This document shows, one piece after another, positions 56,566-64,000 of a stretch of 64,000 bases of DNA. The position numbers were made by a program, and so were the translations under genes. The DNA is from an uncultured Roseovarius sp. (GTDB taxonomy: Bacteria; Pseudomonadota; Alphaproteobacteria; Rhodobacterales; Rhodobacteraceae): NCBI GenBank assembly GCA_947497295.1, contig CANMFU010000010.1, positions 1 through 64,000 of the forward strand, in the 5' to 3' direction. Positions within the stretch are counted from its first letter, which is position 1; each line of letters opens with the position of its first letter. The notes beneath the pieces are model-generated. The model did not search any database. It had not been told where the DNA came from and saw nothing but the letters and a program-made list of their open reading frames with translations.

Positions 56566-57219
56566 TCAGTCGAAATAGCGTACCAGTTGGCTGGCGGTGC
56601 GAAAAACCTCGATCAGCAGATCAATCACGTCGTCGTCGAGCAAGAGCGCGTCCGGCAAATCTTTGCGGCATCCCAAGCCGACCATTTTCAGATAAGACGC
56701 CGCAGGATCGCTACTTGAAAACCCGTCCGGCACGGCGCTCAAGGTCTTTTGTGCCACCACTCCGCCGGGAAACGTCTCCCTGAACTCCGGATCAGCCAAG
56801 ATGTCTTTCAGGCCATCCGGATCATCGACCAGACGATTGCGCATCCGTGCGAGCGCTTCCTTGGACGGTTGGAAAAGCGCGGCGCCTGCGTGGCAATTTC
56901 CCGGCTCGATATGAAGGAAGTATCCGAAATCCTCGGACGGATGACCGGCATTTGCAAAAATATCCACGTTCGCGCGGTATATATCGCGCCCGATCCGATC
57001 ACGCGGCTCTTGGAAAAACCTGGTGTAGCTTTGCTTTGGTTTGATCCCTGCCTCGGCCACAAAAGGATCATAGCGGTCGGCATAATCGTATAGCGTCATC
57101 GCGATGCCGGTAAAATTCCGCAGAGCGTCGTCCCGCGCGTCGCGATGCTTGTCCATCCAGGCTTTGCGGTTGTTCACTGCAAGATCTGCAAGAAACGCAA
57201 ATGTTTCTGGCTCTACCAT
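56566..57219 (-). CDS. DUF2461 family protein
   Basis: This 217-residue cytosolic protein has PETFAFLADLAVNNRKAWMD, SYTRFFQEPRDRIGRDIYRA, FGYFLHIEPGNCHAGAALFQ and FSSSDPAASYLKMVGLGCRK, which fit the DUF2461 (TIGR02453) family. The biochemical role of that family is not known to me. The gene stands alone, with IS debris on one side and an MFS gene diverging on the other. Confidence 0.85.
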   Translation of the reverse strand: MVEPETFAFLADLAVNNRKAWMDKHRDARDDALRNFTGIAMTLYDYADRYDPFVAEAGIKPKQSYTRFFQEPRDRIGRDIYRANVDIFANAGHPSEDFGYFLHIEPGNCHAGAALFQPSKEALARMRNRLVDDPDGLKDILADPEFRETFPGGVVAQKTLSAVPDGFSSSDPAASYLKMVGLGCRKDLPDALLLDDDVIDLLIEVFRTASQLVRYFD

Positions 57220-57496
57220 GGACCTGGTTCCTTTTTTCGCAGCGGCTGCGATGTTTGCCTGCGCTGCGATCCCTTCCTTGTAATCTTAGTTCAGTATCAC
57301 GGCCATGGGTTTTCTGATGACGGCAATTTTCGTAGTGCTCGTCCGCCCATTTGGACAACATGCACCCGACTGCGTTGTGCTATTCAGCCAACAGTGCCGG
57401 GTTATCGTGAGGTATAGGTTTCCTTGCAGCGGTCATCAGAATGTGGGCACTTGTCCGCATTGGCGCCAGAGCGGCCGAAAGTGAAAGACGACGGAC

Positions 57497-58696
57497 ATGA
57501 CAACAGCGACCCGGTCGGGAACCCATATGAGTGTGCTGGTGGTTCTTGGTCTGACACATCTTCTGAATGACATGATGCAATCGCTGATCCCGGCGGCCTA
57601 TCCGATCCTCAAGCAGGTCTATGCGCTGGATTTCGTTCAGATCGGCATGATCACACTGACATTCCAGATTGCCGGGGCCATGTTGCAACCGGTGATCGGC
57701 ATGGTGACTGACCGGCACCCCGCGCCATATTCGCCGGTTGTGGGGATGATGTTCACGCTGTCCGGGCTGGTCAGCCTCGCATTCGCCCAGAGCTATCCGA
57801 TAATTTTAATCTCGGTGGCGTTGATCGGCATAGGCTCGTCTATTTTTCACCCCGAGGCGACACGCATGGCGCGCTATGCCGCGGGTGGTCGGCAGGGGCT
57901 TGCGCAGGGGATATTTCAGGTCGGAGGACAAGCAGGCGGTGCGCTGGGGCCGGTATTTGCCGCGCTGATTATCGTGCCTTGGGGTCAGCCCAGCCTTGCT
58001 TGGTTCGCGCTGACGGCTCTGGCGGCGATGCTGCTGCTGGGTTGGATCGGCAGTAAGCAACACCGGCTAAGCGCCGAATTCGCAGCGATGCGGTCGCGCG
58101 GTAAGATGAAGGGCAGGACCGCCAGTCACGCGCCGCTGACCATCGGCCTCGGCCTCGTTGTGCTGACCTTTCTGATGTTCACCAAGAACACTTATGGCGA
58201 AAGCTTTCGTTCCTTCTATACCTTTTACTTGATAGACCGGTTTGGCCTGTCCATCCCCGCGTCTCAGATGATGCTTTTTGTTTTCATGTTGGCTGCGGCC
58301 GTGGGCGTCCTGATTGGCGGAATTGTGGGCGACCGGATCGGTCGCTACCGGATCATCTGGATCTCGGTGTTGGGGCCGTTGCCGCTGACGCTTGTCCTGC
58401 CTTATGCGGATCTGTTTTGGACGGGCGTGCTGACGGTGATGATCAATCTCATTATGGCCAGCGCCTTTGCGTCGATCCTGATCTACGCCATGGATCTGCT
58501 GCCCAACCGGATCGGGCTGATCGGAGGGTTGTTCTACGGTCTGAATTTCGGCCTGGCGGGCATTTCTGCGGCGTTTCTAGGCGTGCTGGCTGACAGCTAC
58601 GGCGTCGAGACTGTTTATAGGATCTGCTCTTTTCTGCCGCTTGCGGGATTGCTGACCTGGTTTTTGCCGCGGATCGATGAGGACGCGGCGTATTGA
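57497..58696 (+). CDS. fsr: MFS exporter, fosmidomycin-resistance type
   Basis: An inner-membrane transporter of 399 residues with 12 predicted helices. VLGLTHLLNDMMQSLIPAAY, YPILKQVYALDFVQIGMITL, GMVTDRHPAPYSPVVGMMFT, GIGSSIFHPEATRMARYAAG and LAQGIFQVGGQAGGALGPVF are characteristic of the Fsr branch. Fsr exports fosmidomycin in E. coli; the natural substrate here is unknown. It is convergent with choV. Confidence 0.88.
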   Translation: MTTATRSGTHMSVLVVLGLTHLLNDMMQSLIPAAYPILKQVYALDFVQIGMITLTFQIAGAMLQPVIGMVTDRHPAPYSPVVGMMFTLSGLVSLAFAQSYPIILISVALIGIGSSIFHPEATRMARYAAGGRQGLAQGIFQVGGQAGGALGPVFAALIIVPWGQPSLAWFALTALAAMLLLGWIGSKQHRLSAEFAAMRSRGKMKGRTASHAPLTIGLGLVVLTFLMFTKNTYGESFRSFYTFYLIDRFGLSIPASQMMLFVFMLAAAVGVLIGGIVGDRIGRYRIIWISVLGPLPLTLVLPYADLFWTGVLTVMINLIMASAFASILIYAMDLLPNRIGLIGGLFYGLNFGLAGISAAFLGVLADSYGVETVYRICSFLPLAGLLTWFLPRIDEDAAY

Positions 58697-58803
58697 CGTC
58701 GCGCCCTTGTCGAAAACGCCTGACTTGCAAGGCGCGGGCCAGAATTCCGGATCGTTCCACACTTGCCGAGCACCGCCGAGATGACCGAGCAAGCGCAGTA
58801 GCG

Positions 58804-59844
58804 TCACCCGCGCGGATCAAGCAGCTTTGACAGGATCGCGTCGCGTGTGATCTGGCCTGTAGCGCGCCCATCCTCTACCACAAAAACTGGCCCGTCATGG
58901 TCTTGGGCGATGCGCATGACGGACTGGATCGTCGCGCCGGGTGCAACAGACGGGACGTTTTCAGGCGGACGCGTATCTTTCGGCAGGTCGCTCATCAGAT
59001 CGCACGCGCGCAGCACGCCGAGCGGGTTCATATGGGCGACAAAATCCGCGACATAATCTGTCGCAGGATTGGTGAAAATCTCTTGCGGCGTGCCACTTTG
59101 TACGATGCGTCCGCCCTCCATGATCGCGATGCGGTCGCCCAGCTTGAACGCCTCGTCCAGATCGTGGCTGACAAAAATGATCGTGCGGCGCAAACGCTTC
59201 TGAAGATCCACCAACTCATCCTGAAGCCGCGTGCGGATGAGCGGGTCCAGCGCCGAGAACGGCTCATCCATCAGCAGGATCGGCGCGTCGGTCGCAAAGG
59301 CGCGGGCAAGGCCGACCCGTTGCTGCATGCCGCCCGACAGCTCCGCGACCTTGCGATCGCCCCAGTCGGACAGGCCGACCATCTCAAGCTGCTTGTCGAC
59401 CTTCGCCTGCCGTTCGGCGCGGCCCATCCCCGATAGCTCCAGACCCAGCCCGACATTCTCGGACACGCTGCGCCACGGCAGCAGGCCGAATTGTTGGAAC
59501 ACCATGGCGATGTGACGCTGGCGCATCCGGCGCAGGGTGGCGGCGCTGGCATGGGTGACGTCAACCATTTCATCGCCATCATGCACCCGCACCGTGCCGC
59601 GCACGACGGAATTCAGACCGTTGACCGCGCGCAGCAGCGTCGATTTACCTGACCCCGACAGCCCCATCAGAACCAGGATCTCACCGTGCTCTACAGTCAG
59701 GCTGCAATCATGCACGCCGAGGGTCTGCCCGGTCTGCTCCTGCACGTCTTCACGCGACAGGCCCGCATCCATCAGCGGCAGCGCGCTGGCGGGGTCGTCT
59801 CCGAACGCGATCGAGACGGCATCGAACTCTACGGCCTTGCCCAT
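58804..59844 (-). CDS. choV: Choline ABC transporter ATPase ChoV
   Basis: An ATPase of 346 residues for a choline/betaine-type importer. The Walker A is [16 protein letters not shown], the Q-loop VFQQFGLLPWRSVSENVGLG, the signature LSGGMQQRVGLARAF, the Walker B ILLMDEPFSALDPLIR and the switch VSHDLDEAFKLGDR. A C-terminal CBS-like part follows (VMRIAQDHDGPVFVVEDGRA). The N-terminal GQTLGVHDCSLTVEHGEILV fits ChoV. Its ATG overlaps the choW stop (TGATG). Confidence 0.93.
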   Translation of the reverse strand: MGKAVEFDAVSIAFGDDPASALPLMDAGLSREDVQEQTGQTLGVHDCSLTVEHGEILVLMGLSGSGKSTLLRAVNGLNSVVRGTVRVHDGDEMVDVTHASAATLRRMRQRHIAMVFQQFGLLPWRSVSENVGLGLELSGMGRAERQAKVDKQLEMVGLSDWGDRKVAELSGGMQQRVGLARAFATDAPILLMDEPFSALDPLIRTRLQDELVDLQKRLRRTIIFVSHDLDEAFKLGDRIAIMEGGRIVQSGTPQEIFTNPATDYVADFVAHMNPLGVLRACDLMSDLPKDTRPPENVPSVAPGATIQSVMRIAQDHDGPVFVVEDGRATGQITRDAILSKLLDPRG

Positions 59845-60677
59845 CAGCGACGCTCCACCCGCAGCATCCGGTCCAGGATGATCGCCACCACCACGATGAT
59901 GAAGCCGGATTCAAACCCAAGCGCCGGATTGACCTGATTGAGCGCGCGCACCACCGGCACACCCAGCCCGTCCGCTCCGACCAGCGCCGAGATCACGACC
60001 ATCGACAGCGATAGCATGATCGTCTGGTTCAGCCCCGCCATGATCTGCGGCAGGGCCGACGGCAGCTCGACCTTCCACAGCGTCTGGCGCGGTGTGGCGC
60101 CAAAGGCGCGGGCGGCTTCCAGCAGCGGCATCGGTGTCGAGGAAATGCCAAGCTGCGTCAACCTGATCGGTGCGGGCAGCACAAAGATCACCGTGGCAAT
60201 CAGCCCCGGCACCATGCCGATGCCAAAAAACACGATGGCCGGGATCAAGTAAACAAAGGTGGGCAGGGTCTGCATCAGGTCCAATATGGGCCGCACGACC
60301 CGGAACAGCCGGGGCCGGTGCGCGACCGCGATGCCGATGGGAACGCCCACCCCCATGCACACAAGGCAAGCGGCCAGCACCAGAGTCAGGCTTTCGGTTG
60401 TCGCCTCCCAATAGCCCTGATTGAGGATGAAAAGAAACCCCGCAGCCACGAACAGGCACAATGTCCATCTGCGTTGCAGAAGGTAGGAAAGCGCAACGAT
60501 GACGGCAACGACGATCAAGGGATGCGGCGTTTGAAACAGCCACAACACCCCGTCGATCAGGGCGCGCATGGCTGTAGACAGCCCATCGAAAAACCATCCG
60601 CCTTTGGTTTGCAGCCAGTCAAAGATCTGCCCGGCGGTGCGCCCCACAGGGATTTTGGTATCGGTCAGCCAATCCAT
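59844..60677 (-). CDS. choW: Choline ABC transporter permease ChoW
   Basis: An inner-membrane permease of 277 residues with about seven helices. Key parts are GVGVPIGIAVAHRPRLFRVV, LDLMQTLPTFVYLIPAIVFF, LLEAARAFGATPRQTLWKVE (EAA loop) and LPSALPQIMAGLNQTIMLSL, all typical of ProW/ChoW. Confidence 0.93.
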   Translation of the reverse strand: MDWLTDTKIPVGRTAGQIFDWLQTKGGWFFDGLSTAMRALIDGVLWLFQTPHPLIVVAVIVALSYLLQRRWTLCLFVAAGFLFILNQGYWEATTESLTLVLAACLVCMGVGVPIGIAVAHRPRLFRVVRPILDLMQTLPTFVYLIPAIVFFGIGMVPGLIATVIFVLPAPIRLTQLGISSTPMPLLEAARAFGATPRQTLWKVELPSALPQIMAGLNQTIMLSLSMVVISALVGADGLGVPVVRALNQVNPALGFESGFIIVVVAIILDRMLRVERR

Positions 60678-60721
60678 CGGTGCGTCCTTTTATGGCGTGC
60701 GGCGTCGGGGTGGTGAGGGCA

Positions 60722-60750
60722 GGGGCCGCCATAAGGCGCGCCCCGGCCCC
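60722..60750. other. Stem-loop between choX and choW
   Basis: GGGGCCG (60722-60728) pairs with CGGCCCC (60744-60750). Inside it CGCC-ATAA-GGCG (60727-60738) offers a competing tight hairpin. It lies directly after the choX stop. There is no T run. Confidence 0.5.
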
Positions 60751-60758
60751 GGTGGGTG

Positions 60759-61676
60759 TCAGAGCCCCAGCGCGTTTTGGGCGGCGGGCAGGGCATCTGC
60801 GCTGCCATCGGCCGTTTTGACGCCATCAAGCCACGTTTCGATAACATCCGGATGCTCGACAAGCCACGCCTTGGCTGCCTTCTGCGCCTCGATGCCGTCA
60901 TCGAGGATCGCGCCCATGATCTCGTTCTCCATCGGCAGGGTGAAGGATAGGTTTTGCAAAAACTGCCCGAGGTTGGGGCACTCCTCGCTGAACCCTTTGC
61001 GGGTATTGGTCAGCACCGTCGCGCCGCCCAGATCGGGGCCAAAGAAATCGTCACCGCCGGGCAGATAGGTCAGGTCGAAATTGGCGTTCATCGGGTGCGG
61101 CTCCCACGCGAGAAAGACGATCGGGGCGTCGGTGCTGCGGCGGACCTGCGCCAGCATGCCCTGCTCGGACGATTCCACCACCTTGAACCCACCCAGACCG
61201 AACGCATCCTGATCGATCATCGTCTGGATCTGGCGGTTGCCGTCATTGCCGGGCTCGATTCCGTAGATCTTGCTGTCCAGCGCATCTGCGTGGCTCGCAA
61301 TGGCGTCGAAACTGTCGATACCTGCCCCGGCACCTGCGGCATTGGTGGCCAGCGTGTATTTCGCGCCTTCCAGATTTGTGCGGACCGTCTCGACGCTGCC
61401 GTCATCGCGGTATTTGGAGATGTCATTTTCCATGGTCGGCATCCAGTTACCAAGGAATACGTCGATATCGCCCTTCGACAGCGATACATAGGTGACCGGC
61501 ACCGACAGAACCTTGATGTCGACCTCATAGCCGATTGCCTCCAGAACGACGCTGGTCGCGGCCGTGGTCGAGGTGATGTCGGTCCAGCCCACATCTGAAA
61601 ACCGTACCTCAGTGCAGTCTGCAAAGGCGGGCGCGGTGGTCAGCGCGAGGGCGGAAATCGTGGAAAACAAACGCAT
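60759..61676 (-). CDS. choX: Choline ABC transporter binding protein ChoX
   Basis: A periplasmic binding protein of 305 residues with signal peptide MRLFSTISALALTTAPAFA. EVRFSDVGWTDITSTTAATS, SKGDIDVFLGNWMPTMENDI, VFLAWEPHPMNANFDLTYLP and the aromatic residues in GNWMP and AWEPH match the choline-binding cage of ChoX. I chose the ATG at 61676 over a TTG at 61682 because AGGAG is well spaced. No bet genes are near, so oxidation of the choline must be encoded elsewhere. Confidence 0.93.
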   Translation of the reverse strand: MRLFSTISALALTTAPAFADCTEVRFSDVGWTDITSTTAATSVVLEAIGYEVDIKVLSVPVTYVSLSKGDIDVFLGNWMPTMENDISKYRDDGSVETVRTNLEGAKYTLATNAAGAGAGIDSFDAIASHADALDSKIYGIEPGNDGNRQIQTMIDQDAFGLGGFKVVESSEQGMLAQVRRSTDAPIVFLAWEPHPMNANFDLTYLPGGDDFFGPDLGGATVLTNTRKGFSEECPNLGQFLQNLSFTLPMENEIMGAILDDGIEAQKAAKAWLVEHPDVIETWLDGVKTADGSADALPAAQNALGL

Positions 61677-61799
61677 GGTCAACTCCTGTTGGTGTTTTTT
61701 TATAGATGATTGTCGCGTTAGTACGGATCAGTTCCTGAGAGATCAGTCAATAAAGGTCCGTTCTAGGTGATTGCTGTTCTGATTAGACTTCAGGGCATA

Positions 61800-62049
61800 T
61801 CATTAGATCTCGTTGATCTCAAATACCCACTCATCCGGCGCGATCCGATTTACGATCAGCCGCTTGATCCGATCGTCGATGTGGCCCGGGTCGACAATAC
61901 CGCAGCGCGTCAGCGCGCGCCGATGCGTCGATCTGCTCGTACAGATATTCCGACACCAAGGCTGAGGCCGCAGGCTTGCGCTCGCGCCGCATCAATGCGC
62001 CGGGCTGCACGTCGTGCAAGTGGCGGGGACGGGGGAATGGGACGGACAC
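61800..62049 (-). pseudogene. Unknown protein, frameshifted
   Basis: A frame from 62049 reads RKPAASALVSEYLYEQIDAS, ARADALRYCRPG and then, after a one-base shift, HIDDRIKRLIVNRIAPDEWV and FEINEI to a stop near 61800. The two halves make one sensible C-terminus, so the gene is broken by a single indel near 61885. I do not recognise the family. The rest of 61677-62322 holds the choX promoter and no clear gene. Confidence 0.4.
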
Positions 62050-62322
62050 AGCATAACCTGCGTAAGTTAGCCCGCGTTCAACGCGTCACAAACGACGATA
62101 TGAATGGGGTGCCGAAATGACAGGACAGCCACTCTTGTTTGCCGACACAACGCTCTCATCGGTGATATTGGCGCGCCGACGCGATTATGCGGATGCGGCT
62201 GACGGACTCGCGAATTGGCAGACTAAAAGCCACGAGCGTTGCCCGATTTATCTGCGCCGCCCCAGTGGCGGCACGGTGCGTTTCCCTGCATATTGAAGAT
62301 GTCCCTTTAAGGAGCCGTGCCG

Positions 62323-63093
62323 ATGATCCGCCAAACTCTGATTCTTTCTTTCCTGATGCTTGCTGCCTGCGCCTCACACCAGCCGCCCGTCCACGTTGGC
62401 GCCACAAATGGATTCGGCGAACGCGCGCCCGTCGACTGGCAGCATGGGCATACGCCGCACCGATACGATGTTCACGGCATTGATGTTGCGCGGTTTCAGG
62501 ACAGCGTCGATTGGCATGCGGCGCGTGACGCAGGTGTTCAGTTTGCCTTTATCAAAGCGACCGAGGGCGGCGACATGCTTGATCCGCGATTTGGCGATCA
62601 TTGGCGCGGCGCGCGCAGCGCGTCCATTCCCCGAGGCGCATATCACTTCTTTTATTTCTGCACCTCTGCCGCAGATCAAGCGCGCTGGTTTGTCCGCAAT
62701 GTCCCGCGCGAAGCAGGAACTCTGCCTCCGGTCCTGGACATGGAGTGGAACGCATTCTCGCCCACCTGTCGCAAGCGGCCCTCTGGCGACATCGTGCGGC
62801 GCGAGGCCAAGGTGTTTCTCGATGCGCTGGAGCGTCATTACGGACAGCGCCCGATTGTTTACACAACGCCCGAATTCTATCGTGTGAACGATATGCAACA
62901 GATGACGAGCGAAGAGTTCTGGCTTCGCTCGACCGCAAAACACCCGCGCGACGCCTATCCCAGACAACACTGGAGCTTTTGGCAATATACCGGCACTGGC
63001 ACCGTGCCGGGCATCAATGGAGATGTCGATCTGAACGCATTTTCGGGCGGGCTGCCGGAATGGAACCGCTGGCTGGCGGTCCGGCGTCAATAA
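62323..63093 (+). CDS. GH25 lysozyme-like lipoprotein
   Basis: A lipoprotein of 256 residues. The signal peptide ends in a lipobox (LILSFLMLAAC, cysteine near residue 15). The GH25 muramidase domain follows: VHGIDVARFQDSVDWHAARD with the catalytic Asp, FAFIKATEGGDMLDPRFGDH, GAYHFFYFCTSAADQARWFV, PPVLDMEWNAF with the catalytic Glu, and HWSFWQYTGTGTVPGINGDV. It should cleave peptidoglycan in the periplasm. I chose the ATG at 62323 because AAGGAG lies ten bases upstream; a GTG at 62317 is the alternative. Confidence 0.9.
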   Translation: MIRQTLILSFLMLAACASHQPPVHVGATNGFGERAPVDWQHGHTPHRYDVHGIDVARFQDSVDWHAARDAGVQFAFIKATEGGDMLDPRFGDHWRGARSASIPRGAYHFFYFCTSAADQARWFVRNVPREAGTLPPVLDMEWNAFSPTCRKRPSGDIVRREAKVFLDALERHYGQRPIVYTTPEFYRVNDMQQMTSEEFWLRSTAKHPRDAYPRQHWSFWQYTGTGTVPGINGDVDLNAFSGGLPEWNRWLAVRRQ

Positions 63094-63225
63094 TTCAGTT
63101 CAAGATATGGACCGAAACAGGATTTGAATGTTTTAATAACGCAGTTTGTGGCGGCGGAGAACAGGGTAGAGGACGCGTGTTCCAGAAAGGAACGTTTAAG
63201 AGAAATTGCGGCAATGCAACCGCTT

Positions 63226-63595
63226 TCAATGACTACATTGCCCAGCTGGCTAAACTGGATTCGAACGGAGACCGGGAATTGAAGTAGTCGATGCCGCCTA
63301 CAGCGATCTGCGTGTCTGGCGAGGCCTCGATCAGGACGGCGTTTCCGAAGAGGGTGACTTTCAAGGCTTCGCGGATGTTGGCATCGCGCCCATTGATCTT
63401 GATGCAGCTGAAGTGAGCGAAACCTATTGGGAACATTTGGTATCTTATCGCAGTTCTGTGGCGTTCAGCGACGGCACAGTCGGCCTGATCGAAGATATCC
63501 AGTTCCAGAACGATCTGCGCAGTTGTGTCGCGCTCCTGCCGGACCATTATGAGTATCATTCCGACGCGTTGGTGATGCCGGTTCTTTTTGAGTAA
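63226..63595 (+). pseudogene. RTX/hemolysin-type calcium-binding protein scrap, frameshifted
   Basis: DYIAQLAKLDSNGDREL in one frame continues after a shift near 63275 as VVDAAYSDLRVWRGLDQDGV, FQGFADVGIAPIDLDAAEVS, AFSDGTVGLIEDIQFQND and LLPDHYEYHSDALVMPVLFE. LDSNGD...LRVW-x-DLDQDGVSEEGE and LPEDFEY...ALVLPVL are features of a module found in very large RTX-type secreted proteins of roseobacters. Only about 120 codons survive, with no start and no repeats. Confidence 0.55.
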
Positions 63596-64000
63596 AACAG
63601 GAGATCGGACAGTTTCGGTATCGGTCGTGAAATCTTACGGCGCGTCAATGAGGCATCTGGCCGTTCAATCGCACTTGGCTTTAATGACGGACATAAGAAA
63701 CACGATGACAGCCATCTGACTGGTGATGCCCAAGCTTTTGTCGCCAAAATGCGCCAAGAGCAGATTATTCATCAGCAACGTTTCTAGCGCCTATGTTTGT
63801 CCGCTGAGCTGACTCCGTCAGGAAATACCGAAGCCCACCGCTCAAGGATCGCCGATATAGTGCCGCCAAGTCGACAAGAAGAAGCTGTTTCTGCATATCC
63901 AGAGTGCGTCTGTTCGAAGTAGCGACCCGGCGCGCAGGGTTGGTGCTGTCTGCCACGGAAGGCAATAGCGATACTAGCGATCTGTCAATCGTCTGTCGCC
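63596..64000. other. Decayed sequence at window end
   Basis: After a TAA at 63593-63595 the same plus-strand frame stays open and reads SDSFGIGREILRRVNEASGR, SIALGFNDGHKKHDDSHLTG and DAQAFVAKMRQEQIIHQQRF to a stop near 63787. It looks like protein sequence but is unrecognised. Nothing is seen in the final 200 bases. Confidence 0.3.

Noticed and set aside
1..64000. CRISPR arrays, tRNA or rRNA genes, prophage structural genes
   Set aside because: No regularly spaced repeats, no cloverleaf or rRNA-like sequence, and no capsid, tail or terminase proteins were seen on either strand.

Overview
The window looks like a GC-rich alphaproteobacterium of the Rhodobacteraceae (Roseobacter group). Supporting families are Aap, TRAP and Cho uptake systems, Rhodobacter-type CtaD, NsrR/DnrN and RepB-family partition proteins. 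No rRNA, tRNA, CRISPR array or replication initiator was seen, so chromosome and megaplasmid cannot be told apart.

Layout. (1) 1-9400 is an accessory graveyard. It holds a broken IS66 copy cut by the end of a second IS66-like element, two partial serine recombinases with in-frame stops, and truncated McrB-like and Hsp70-like genes. In the middle sits one intact, translationally coupled cassette: large serine recombinase, ParB-like protein and RepB-like protein, with a divergent small HTH gene (4321-8213). An inverted repeat lies at the point where the Hsp70-like gene is cut. (2) 9849-15702 holds cysK, a membrane protein, small hypotheticals, nsrR diverging from the di-iron repair gene dnrN, then a lone ctaD. 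(3) 16140-25800 holds a dead LuxR-type gene, a TRAP transporter operon with its own MarR-like regulator and a BASS-like permease, and divergently a fused 5-oxoprolinase-type enzyme, followed by a decayed FtsH-like gene. (4) 26293-45963 is a roughly 20 kb catabolic region. It contains an SDR, a shikimate-dehydrogenase-like protein, a tartronate-semialdehyde-reductase-like protein, an HpcH/HpaI aldolase, HyuA and HyuB, an aminotransferase, a uronate-dehydrogenase-like protein, a FAD amine/amino-acid oxidase, AapJQMP, a GntR/FCD regulator, a ThDP enzyme, RidA and two more SDRs. One AT-rich motif recurs just upstream of four start codons here, which suggests a single GntR regulon. (5) 46621-49340 encodes a proline-racemase-family enzyme and aconitase X (3-hydroxyproline catabolism type). 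(6) 50078-54191 is a ugpBAEC-type ABC importer. (7) 54511-56510 is insertion-sequence debris with a perfect 15-bp-arm palindrome and a G10 tract. (8) 56566-63595 holds a DUF2461 gene, an fsr-like exporter, choXWV, a GH25 lipoprotein and an RTX-type remnant.

How the parts work together: most intact genes import and take apart small nitrogen compounds (amino acids, cyclic amides, hydroxyprolines, choline, glycerophosphate-type solutes). In all four importers a GC-rich stem-loop directly follows the binding-protein gene, which fits higher expression of that subunit. The strongest candidates for something undescribed are the recombinase-ParB-RepB cassette, whose recombinase lacks the usual zinc ribbon, and the GntR-controlled pathway, whose substrate I cannot name.
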